From Elusimicrobiota bacterium (GTDB lineage: Bacteria > Elusimicrobiota > Elusimicrobia > UBA1565 > UBA9628), in the NCBI GenBank assembly GCA_023213235.1, contig CP096137.1, positions 2,280,908-2,344,907 of the forward strand: a DNA stretch of 64,000 nt, written 5' to 3'. Below the pieces are notes generated by a model that was not told the DNA's origin, made no database searches, and worked only from the letters and a program-made list of their open reading frames with translations. Positions within the stretch are counted from its first letter, which is position 1. Each line of letters starts with the position of its first letter. Position numbers and translations under genes: made by a program. This document shows, one piece after another, positions 53,883 to 63,303 of this stretch.

Positions 53883-56800
53883 TTACTCCTCCTCGCCGTC
53901 GCCGGCCGGGGTCAGGCCCTCGAGCTTCATGCGGTCGAGGTAGCGCGCGTGCGCCGACACGATCTCGTCGCGGATGACGAGCCCCGCCTCCGCGATCCCG
54001 CCGTAGTTCGCCTCGAGGTGCGCCTCGAGTTCCTCCGGCGTCGAGCCCTGGAGCGAGAGGCGATGCGCCCGGCCGAGCTGCGTGCCGGCCGCGTAGGCGA
54101 GGTCGATCAGCTGCCCCGTCGTCAGCATCTTCTTGAGCTTGGCGTTGAGCGGGTCGAGCTGGCGGACGTAGTACTCGACGCCGTCGAGGACGGCTCCGCC
54201 CGAGCGCAGCTCCCAGCCGGGGGCGTGCAGGTCGGCGGCCGCCTTCATGCGCTCCGCCTCGCTGCCCGCGGGGGACTTGTACCACTCGGTGTCGGGATCG
54301 GTGCGCGTCGCCTTCACGTTCAGCAGCATCCGGTCCAGGCCGGAGCGCGGGTCGTTCGGCGCGAGCACGACGAGGAAGATGCCGCGAAAGCCCATCGAGC
54401 CGCGGCCGCGGCCGGCTTCCTCGATGTGATAGTCGTTCATCACGCCGTCGGCGCGGCCGTCGGCCCAGCTCTTCACGAGCGCGACGACGTCGGGATGGTC
54501 CGCGGGAAGCGGATTCTCCCGCATCTCCTTGGCCCACTTTTTGTTCCGCACGAGGTAGGCGTTGGTCGTCTTCTCGTGCTCCTCGGGCTCGACGTCCTTG
54601 AGCTCGCGCATCTCCGAGATCGCGCGGTCGGGATGGCGGAAGCCGCGCAGGTAGCCGCGCTTGAGGGACTTCAGCGCCTCCTTGTCCAGAAGGCCCTTCG
54701 GCTCCTTCTTCGCGCGCAGCGACAGCGAGACCATCAGCCGCACGAGGTCCCACGTGTACGGACCCACGCGCGCGCGGTCGAAGTCCACCATCGCCGCGCC
54801 CTGTTTGGACTTCGCGTAGTTGTCGACATGCGGCGACCCGTGAAGGAAGGCGCGCGGAGTCGAGGCCATGTCCATGAGCTGAGCGAAGCGGTCCTGCATC
54901 GGCAGGAGCATGTTGCGGAAGTAGAAGTGCGCGCCCTTCTTCTCGTGCATGTAATTGCGGCGGATGTTCTCCGCGTCGCCCGAGGGGTCCTTGTCGAAGA
55001 GGTTCTCGAGGACGGCCGGCTTCTCCTCGCGCTTGAAGCCCGACAGGGCGCCGAGCGCGCCGAGCGCCGCGGCGATCGTGTCGGCCTTGATCTCCTCGCG
55101 CGTGCGCGACGAGTCGATCGTCTTGAAGCCGAACTCGCGCGCCTGCGCGTCGTACTCGGCCGTGACCTTGCCCTGGAACAGGTGGAAGTTCTCGATCGGA
55201 TCCGCGGACAGCTTCGTGTCGAGCCCCGCCTCGTAATATTTCGGTCCGGCGCCGGCGTCCTCGGACAGGCCGAGCCGTCCCTCGTTGCGCGCGAGCACGC
55301 GTCCGATCGCGGTCGCGACGGGGAGCTTGTAGTAGAGGGTCAGGTCCGGCCGCGGCGCGAACTCGTAGAGGCGGCGCAGCCACTTCCGGTCCATGCCGCG
55401 CACGTGGTCGCGCGCGAGCGCGGTGAAGAACCAGCGGTCGGCGAGCACGATCGAGCCTTCCTGAAGCGCCGGCAGAATCGTCTTATCGAGGCGGTCGGCC
55501 AGATCGGAGGCGTGCAGGAGAGAGAAGGTCTTCGGCGTCATCGCGTGCTCGCGCTTGGCCTGGCGCACGGCGTCGGAGATCATCTCGGAGGAGTTCCACG
55601 CCGTCACGACGACCTTCAGGCCCCGCGATTCGAGCTCTTCCTTGAGAAGCTCCATCTGCGTCGACTTGCCGGAGCCGTCCAGGCCCTCGACGACGATCAG
55701 CCGGCCCGGCAGGCCGTGGACCGGCGAGAGGCCGGCGACGGCGCCGGCCGCGCCGAGAACCGCGAGCTTGCGCGCCGTCCACAGCTGGGCGCCGGCGACC
55801 GCGAGGATGCCGCCGCCGAGGATCCAGAACGAGGCCGCCGGGGCGAGCGCCGCGGCGAAGGCCAGGCCCGCGAGGAATCGGACCGACAACGAGCTCAGGT
55901 TCGCGGTGAAGCGCGCCGCGCCGACCGCCGCGCCGGCCTTGCCCTCGGGGGCGCGGGCCTGGATCGCGGCGTTGAGCGAGAGGCGCGCCGCGACGTTGGC
56001 CGCGGAGAAGGCGAGCACGCCGATCGCCGCGGGCAGGAACGCGCCGGGCAGGAACGCGAGCGCGAGCGCCGCGGAACCGGCCGCGCCGGCCGCGAGGAAG
56101 GACTTGAGGCCGAGCTTGCCGGAAAGGCGGCCGTACGCGAGCGAGCCGACGAGGCCGCCGACGCCGAACAGCGCGACGAGCCAGGCCGCGGAGGCCGGGT
56201 TCGCGAGGACCGACGTCGCGAAGATCGCGGGCAGGACCGCCTTGAGCGGGTAAAGGGTGAGCAGGGCCGTGGCGGCCAGCGCCCACTTCGTCCAGACGTC
56301 GAGCTTTTTCTTCGGGGCGATCGGGGCGGGCGCGGCGGGAGTCTCCGCCGCGACGGCCGCGGCCTTCGGAAGACCCAGGTAGGCGACCGCGGTTCCCGCG
56401 AAGACGAGCGGGGCGAGCCACAGGGCGCCCGCGGCGGCCGCGCCGCCCGCGGTCGCGATCAGCACGCCGGCGAGCACGGGGCCGGCGATGCCGCCGGCCT
56501 CGAAGTAGGCCTGGTTCTTGGCGAGCACGCGCTTGAGCAGGGGCACGTCGCCGCCGGCGATCGTCGAGGGGACGACGTTGCGCGCCGTGTCGGCGACGCC
56601 GCGCGCCAGCGACTCGACGAGGTAGGCGCCGAGCACGAGCGGAACCGTCAGTCCGGTCGCCGCCGCCAGGACGGGAAGCGCGAGCACCGAGGCGCCGCGG
56701 ACGATCGTCGTCGCGACGAGCACGGGCTTGGCGCCGAAGCGGTCGGTCAGGCGCCCGCCGAGCAAGGTGCCCGCGGCGTCGACCGCCGAGGAGGCGGCCG

Positions 56801-57466
56801 CGGCGAACGCGGCGGCCGAGACCGAGCCTGAGACCTGAAGGATCAAGAGCGGCATCGTGACCTGCAGCGCGTTGCTCGCGACCTGGGCGAGGAAGGTGCC
56901 GCCCAGGAACGGGGCCAGGCGCGCGCGGGGCGCCGGCGGCGCGGGGGCCGGCGCGCTTGGCCGGGACGGCCGCCGCGCGCGGGGCGAGAATGGAACCGAA
57001 GCGGCGGACCGGCTCCGTCAGGACGGCGACGGCCTCCGCCAGCGGCGAGCGGGCGGACGCGCCGTCCGCGAAATCGGCGCGGACGCGGTCGGTCTCGGGG
57101 CCGGCGGGGAGGCGGCGAGCTCGGCGGCGGAGGCGGCGGCGGCCTTGGCGGCGTCGATCGCGCGCGCGGGGACGGGCTCGCCCTTCGCGGCGGCGGGCAG
57201 CACCTTGATAGGAAGGAGGGCTGCCGGGGCGGTGGGAACCGCCGCCGCGGCCGTGAAGGGACGGGCGCCGCCGCCGCGGCGAGCGAGGCCGCGGGAAGGG
57301 AAACGGCGAGAACGGGCGCGCCCAGGCTCGCGGACGGCGCCGAGCCGAGAACGGGAACGGATATCGAGAGCCCCGCCGGAGCGCCGGCCGCGCGGGACAC
57401 CTGCGCGAGAGCCGGGGCGGGGAAGGCGTTGACGATCAGCAGCGCGGCGATCAGCGATCGAATCAT
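53883..57466 (-). CDS. MFS - thymidylate kinase-like - DUF2252-like kinase fusion (frameshifted)
   Basis: About 1190 residues: signal peptide MIRSLIAALLIVNAFPAPAL, a Pro/Ala-rich segment (SVPVLGSAPSASLGAPVLAV), an MFS domain of about 12 helices (LLGGRLTDRFGAKPVLVATT), and a P-loop kinase resembling thymidylate kinase (RLIVVEGLDGSGKSTQMELL and VLADRWFFTALARDHVRG). A DUF2252/APH-like kinase domain follows (AFLHGSPHVDNYAKS with AAMVDFDRARVGPYTWDLVR). At least three frame changes lie in the N-terminal 200 codons (about 57262, 57115, 56950); the C-terminal 990 codons are intact. I know of no described protein with this order. It leads the operon phosphatase-MFS-ppk1. Confidence 0.75.
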
Positions 57467-57472
57467 GGGTCC

Positions 57473-57526
57473 ATGGTACCGGCCGCGGCTATCGGGCATG
57501 TCCGGGCCATGTAAACGGCGCATGAC
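57473..57526 (-). promoter_or_regulatory. PHO box and leaderless -10 of the fusion-phosphatase-MFS-ppk operon
   Basis: Toward the gene: GTCATGCGCCGTTTAC (57526-57511), exactly 32 nt, TACCAT (57478-57473), 6 nt, ATG at 57466. Confidence 0.75.
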
Positions 57527-57541
57527 GAAATTAAACCCGAA

Positions 57542-57572
57542 GGGCCTGGAGGTCTTCCGGGCCTTCAGGCCC
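57542..57572 (-). terminator. Inverted repeat after the glycosyltransferase gene
   Basis: GGGCCTG and CAGGCCC pair around a 17-nt loop that can itself fold (GGAGGTCTTCC). It lies 34 nt past the glycosyltransferase stop and before the next PHO box. There is no T-tract, so terminator function is uncertain. Confidence 0.4.
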
Positions 57573-57605
57573 AGGCGCGCAGGCCGGGCACGGCCCAATG
57601 GCTGG

Positions 57606-58795
57606 TCAAGAGCGGCGCTTCCGCCGCGGCGAGCGCCTCTTCGGCGCGCGCCGCGGCGACGGAGCGCCCCGGGCGAGCTCCAGCGCCGCCCGGGCGACCT
57701 CGAAGGCCGCGCGCGGGCGGCCGAGGGCCTTGGCCTTGCGGCGCATCTCCGCCAGGCGCGTGTCGGAGGAGAGCAGGTCTTCGATCTTGCCCGTCAGCGC
57801 GGCGGGCGAGTTCGCCTTCACGGCGGCGCCGTTCTCGAGCAGGAAGTCCGAATTGCGGACCTCCTGGCCGGGGATCGGGCTGACGAGCGCCATCGGCAGG
57901 CCGCAGGCCAGCGCCTCGCTGACCGTCAGGCCGCCGGGCTTGGTCACGAGCACGTCGGCGACCGACATCAGCTCGCGCATGCGCTCGGTGAAGCCGACGA
58001 CGCGCACGCGGTGGCGGTGCGGGGGACGATCCCCGCCAGCCGTTCGCGCGCCGCCGCGTTGCGCCCGCAGACGACGACGATTTCCGACGGGATCGAGGAC
58101 GCGAGCAGAGAACGATAGGTCTCTTCGACGGGGCCGACGCCGTGGCCTCCCGAGGCCTGGACGACGACAGGGTAGGCGCCCGACAGGCCGAACTCGCGGC
58201 GGGCGGCGTCGCGGTCGACGGGCATGGAGAACGCGGGCATGACCGGGATGCCGGTCAGCGCGATCGCGCGCGCGGGCACGCCGCGCGCGCGAAGCGACGC
58301 GGCCGCCGTCGCGCTGCCCACGCAGTAGCGCTCGGTCGGCTCCTGCGCCCAGATGCGGTGCGCGTCGTAGTCCGTCACCACCGTCAATTGAGGAACGCTC
58401 ACGCGGCCGCGATGGCGCAGGGCGGCGATGAGCTCGGGGGCGAGGAAGTGAGTGTTGACGATCGCGTCCCAGCGCCCGTCCTCGACGAGCGAGAGCAGGT
58501 CGCCGGCGCCCCAGCGCTGGATCGCGCGGCGCAGGCGGTCGCCCGCCGATTTCGGACGCGCTTCGCCGTCGGCGAGGTCGAAGAGCAGGCCGAACAGCGC
58601 GGGCGCCTTCTCGACGAGCTTGAGGTAGCCGGAACTGTAAGCCTTTCGAAAGGACGGGCGCGCGAGGTCCATCACGTCGACGACGACCGCCTCCGTGCCG
58701 GGCGACTCGAGCTTCAACGCCTCGGCCACGGCCTTCGCGGCGCGCGTGTGGCCGGCGCCGACCGACGCGTGCAGGATCAGGATGCGCTCGCTCAT
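57606..58795 (-). CDS. MGDG-synthase-like glycosyltransferase (frameshifted)
   Basis: About 397 residues of the GT28/monogalactosyldiacylglycerol-synthase type: MSERILILHASVGAGHTRAA with KAVAEALKLESPG, FRKAYSSGYLKLVEKAPALF, IVNTHFLAPELIAALR, a Gly-rich loop (VVVQASGGHGVGPVEETYRS) and the nucleotide-sugar site LVTKPGGLTVSEALACGLPM. These put a sugar on diacylglycerol. The frame changes near 58022 and the last 20 residues are very basic, possibly from a further indel. The ATG overlaps the PlcP-like stop (ATGA), a strong sign that the two act in sequence. Confidence 0.82.
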
Positions 58796-59574
58796 GCCGC
58801 GACCTCCTTTCTCTCGAGAACGTCGCGGCGGACCTTCGTCCACTCGATGATCGACAGCTTGCCGGTGAAGTCCTCGGCCAGCGCCGTGCAGCTCTCCACC
58901 CAGTCGCCGTCGTTGCAGTAGAGGACGCCGTCCGACATGCGGATCTCGGCGTGGTGGATGTGGCCGCACACGACGCCGTCGAGGCCGCGCTTCTTGGTCT
59001 CGGCGATCATCTCGGCCTCGTAGCTCGCGATGAACTCCACCGCGTTCTTGACCTTGTGCTTGAGGTAGGCCGACAGCGACCAGTACGGCAGGCCCAGCAC
59101 GCGGCGCGCGGCGTTGAACCAGTGGTTGACGCGCAGGGCGACGTCGTAGGCCCAGACGCCGAGCAGCGCGATCGCGCGCGCGTGGCGCACGACTCCGTCG
59201 AACTGGTCTCCGTGGACGACGAGCAGGCGCTTGCCGTCGGCGGTCTCGTGCACGTCCTCGAGCGCGAGCTCGACGCCGCCGAAATGAACGCCCGCGAACT
59301 CGCGCAGAGCCTCGTCGTGGTTGCCCGGGACGAGGACCACGCGCGTGCCTCGGCGCGCCTTGCGCAGGATCTTCTGCACCACGTCGTTGTGCGACTGGTG
59401 CCAGTAGTGCCACGACGTCTTCAGGCGCCAGCCGTCGACGATGTCGCCGACGAGGTAGAGCTTCTCGCTCTCGTTGTGCTTGAGGAACTCGAGCAGGAAC
59501 GCCGATTTGCAATCCCGGGTTCCCAGATGTATGTCGGAGAGCCAGATCGTCCGCCAGCGCTTGGGGTCGCTCAT
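58792..59574 (-). CDS. PlcP-like metallophosphoesterase (phospholipid remodelling)
   Basis: A complete 260-residue protein. Motifs: IWLSDIHLGTRDCKSAFLLE (DxH), LYLVGDIVDGWRLKTSW (GDxxD), SHNDVVQKILRKARRGTRVV with LVPGNHDE (GNHD), LLVVHGDQFDGVV, and GVVCGHIHHAEIR (GHxH). The HNDVVQK-LRKARxGT segment is as I recall it from the PlcP group (Sinorhizobium SMc00171 type), phospholipases C that cleave phospholipid to diacylglycerol under phosphate starvation. UDP-diacylglucosamine hydrolase (LpxH) is the alternative. The glycosyltransferase partner and PHO box support PlcP. TATACT ends 6 nt before the ATG. Confidence 0.82.
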   Translation of the reverse strand: MSDPKRWRTIWLSDIHLGTRDCKSAFLLEFLKHNESEKLYLVGDIVDGWRLKTSWHYWHQSHNDVVQKILRKARRGTRVVLVPGNHDEALREFAGVHFGGVELALEDVHETADGKRLLVVHGDQFDGVVRHARAIALLGVWAYDVALRVNHWFNAARRVLGLPYWSLSAYLKHKVKNAVEFIASYEAEMIAETKKRGLDGVVCGHIHHAEIRMSDGVLYCNDGDWVESCTALAEDFTGKLSIIEWTKVRRDVLERKEVAA

Positions 59575-59580
59575 GGCGAC

Positions 59581-59645
59581 AGTATAAGGGAGCGCGCGCG
59601 GGGGACCATCGGACGCGGACGACGAACGCGTCACGAGCGCGTGAC
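59581..59645 (-). promoter_or_regulatory. PHO box array and leaderless -10 of plcP-like operon
   Basis: Toward the gene: GTCAC (59645-59641), GTGAC (59634-59630) and GTCGT (59623-59619) on an 11-bp period, exactly 32 nt, TATACT (59586-59581), 6 nt, ATG at 59574. Confidence 0.8.
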
Positions 59646-59668
59646 GTATTTTCGAACGCGGGATGTCG

Positions 59669-59674
59669 TACAAT
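59669..59674 (+). promoter_or_regulatory. -10 box (TACAAT) of recQ
   Basis: TACAAT ends 9 nt before the ATG at 59684; there is no ribosome binding site, so the leader is absent or two to three nt long. Confidence 0.55.
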
Positions 59675-59683
59675 AGTTCGAAC

Positions 59684-61206
<1,523 letters not shown>

Positions 61207-61210
<4 letters not shown>

Positions 61211-62352
61211 GCGGCTTCGGAGAGGCGGCGCGGCGGGGGCGTGCGCGCGGCGTCGGCGGGAATGACGGCGACGAAAGTCGTGCCCTTGCCGGGGCTGCTC
61301 TCCGCGCGGATCTCGCCGCCGTGCAGCTCGACGATCTGCTTGCAGATGGCCAGGCCGAGTCCCGTGCCCTTGTAGCCGGCCTCCGGGCCGCGCAGCAGCT
61401 GCAGGTAGCGGGTGAACAGCAGGCCGAGTTTGTCCTTCGGGATGCCCACGCCGTCGTCCGAGACCGCCAGTTCCACCGACGGACCTCCGCGAAGGCGCAC
61501 GACCACGCGCGTGTGCGCGAAGCGCAGCGCGTTGTCGACCAGGTTCACGAGCAGCTGCTCGAACATCTCCAGGTCGGCCGCCATGCGCACGGGCTCGGCG
61601 GGAAAATCGGTCTCGAACTCGAGCGCGCGGTCGGACGCGGCGCGCGCGAAGTCGCGCACGACGCGGGCGGCGACGTCGCGCGCGTCGACGGGGGCCAGGC
61701 GCGGGGAGACGACGCCGGACTCCATGCGCGAGAGGTCGAGGAGGTTGACGACGAGGCGGATCAGGCGGTCGGAGTGGCGCGCGGCGATCTGCGCGAGCAT
61801 GGTCTGCTGCGGCAGCAGCGGGCCCGCGGCGCCGTCGAGCAGCTCGGAAACCGAGCTCTTGATGAGGGCCAGCGGCGTGCGCAGCTCATGCGAGAGCGTG
61901 CCGATCCACTGGTCCTTGAGCTTCTCGCGCCGCACGACCTCCTCGCGGGCGAGTTGCGCCGTCTTGCGCTCGATCGCGTAGCGGATCGAGCGCTTGAGCA
62001 GGCGCGAGTCGGAGCTGGCCTTGATCATGTAGTCCTGCGCGCCGAGGCGCATCGCCTCGAGGCCGGAGGACTCGTCGCCCTGGTTCGTCGCGACGAGCAC
62101 GGGCATGTCGGGCGCGGCGGCGAGCACGGCGCGCGCCGAGTCGAGTCCGTCGGCGTCCGGCAGCCCGAGGTCGACGAGCGCCGCGTCGTACCTGGAAGCC
62201 GCGAGCTTCTGCAGGCCCTCGGCCAGGCGCGACGCGACGTCGATCTCGAAGAAAAGTCTCATGCCGTCCGGCTCGGCGAGGCAGAGGCGGACCATAGTCG
62301 CGTAGTCCTCGTCGTCCTCGATCATGAGGAGGCGAATCGGCTTGTCTCCCAT
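61207..62352 (-). CDS. Response regulator-histidine kinase hybrid
   Basis: A complete 381-residue cytoplasmic protein. An N-terminal receiver (RLLMIEDDEDYATMVRL, phospho-Asp in DAALVDLGLPDADGL, Lys in QDYMIKASSD) is joined by a coiled-coil to HisKA (WIGTLSHELRTPLALIKSS) and HATPase domains (LLVNLVDNALRFAHTRV, VSDDGVGIPKDKLGLLF, YKGTGLGLAICKQIVELHGG). With receiver first and no sensor domain, it is probably an intermediate in a phosphorelay; partners are not encoded nearby. TACACT ends 6 nt before the ATG. Confidence 0.9.
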
Positions 62353-62358
62353 GCGATC

Positions 62359-62364
62359 AGTGTA
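62359..62364 (-). promoter_or_regulatory. -10 box (TACACT), leaderless start of the hybrid kinase
   Basis: TACACT ends 6 nt before the ATG at 62352. Confidence 0.65.
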
Positions 62365-62432
62365 GTGTCCCGGCGGCAGGAGGGCCAGTAAAGGATTTCT
62401 TAAATCCTCGTCGTAAAACCGTCACGTTGAAA

Positions 62433-62507
62433 AGGGTCAGACCTTACACGTTTCACTTTCCACCGGGTTCGCCGGAGAGGGAAAGTGAAACGTGTAGGTC
62501 TGACCCT
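62433..62507. repeat. Long intergenic palindrome 3 (REP-like)
   Basis: Left arm 62433-62461 and right arm 62480-62507 pair over 28 bp with one extra T on the left (AGGGTCAGACCTTACACG against AGGGTCAGACCTACACG, both continuing TTTCACTTTCC). The 18-nt loop contains CCGGG and CCGG. It lies between two genes on the minus strand, and the stop codon of the upstream enoyl-CoA hydratase falls at its edge. Confidence 0.9.
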
Positions 62508-63272
62508 AGAAGCGGGGGCGCGGCGGGCGCGGACGGCGGCGACGCCTTCGGCGAGGTCGGGGCCCTTGAAGGTCTCGGCCTGGCCCTTGGCCTCGTGCAG
62601 AAGCCAGGGTTCGAGGTTCTCTCCCAGGCGCGTCTCGGCCTTGAGCAGGCGCAGGCTCGCGGCGGAGCCGGAGGCGACGCGCCCCGCGAGCTCCGCGCAG
62701 ACCTCGTCGAGCTCGGCGGGGCTGGCGGCCCGGGCGCAGGCGCCGCCCCAAGCATGCAGGTCGCGTCCCGTGAACAGGCGGCCCGTGAACAGAAGTTCGC
62801 GCGCGCGCGCGTCGCCGAGCGCGGCCCGGGCGAGCGGCCAGGCGGCCATGCCCGGGTTGAGCCCGAGGCGCACGAAATTGAACCCGAGCTTGGCCTCGTC
62901 GGCGACGGCGCGCAGGTCGCAGGCCAGCGCCAGGCACAGGCCGGCGCCGACGGCCGTGCCGTGGACCTTGGCGATCGTGGCCTGAGGCAGGTCGCGCACT
63001 GAGAGGAAAGAGCGGTAGAAGCGGCGCATGAGGGGCGCCAGCGTCGCTTTCGGGCGGCCCATGTTCTTCTCGATGAAGGCGAGGTCGCCGCCCGCGGAGA
63101 ACGCGGCGCCGGCGCCCTCGAGGACCACGACGCGGGACTTCTCTTTCGCCGCGCGGCGGACGGCGGCCGCGAAGTCGGCGGCCATCGCCTCGGACATGGC
63201 GTTGAGCGCCTCGGGGCGTTCCAGGCGCAAGGTCGTGACGAGGCGGTCGGTGCGCAGGCTCACGAGGCTCAT
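62506..63272 (-). CDS. Enoyl-CoA hydratase/isomerase (frameshifted at 3' end)
   Basis: About 255 residues of the crotonase superfamily: LRLERPEALNAMSEAMAADF, oxyanion-hole segments VVVLEGAGAAFSAGGDLAFI and IAKVHGTAVGAGLCLALACD, then KLGFNFVRLGLNPGMAAWPL. The second catalytic Glu expected near GLNPG is replaced, so isomerase or hydrolase activity is possible instead of hydration. C6 read as C5 near 62515 shifts the end; repaired it reads RRAPRF followed by TAG at 62506, as usual for the family. TATAAT ends 6 nt before the ATG. Confidence 0.85.
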
Positions 63273-63278
63273 GGGCCG

Positions 63279-63297
63279 ATTATACAACTGGTAGAAT
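63279..63297. promoter_or_regulatory. Divergent leaderless -10 boxes (enoyl-CoA hydratase / GT9)
   Basis: Minus TATAAT (63284-63279) lies 6 nt before the ATG at 63272. Plus TAGAAT (63292-63297) lies 6 nt before the GTG at 63304. The starts are 31 nt apart. Confidence 0.7.
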
Positions 63298-63303
63298 GCC
63301 CGC

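Noticed and set aside
52740..56831. Very long open frame (1363 codons) antisense to the kinase fusion and MFS genes
   Set aside because: Its translation is low-complexity Arg/Gly/Ala/Val sequence without domains, and the opposite strand encodes recognised proteins. Long antisense frames are common at this GC content.
59663..59683. ATG at 59663 as start of recQ
   Set aside because: It would place the TACAAT box inside the coding sequence and add seven residues not typical of RecQ.
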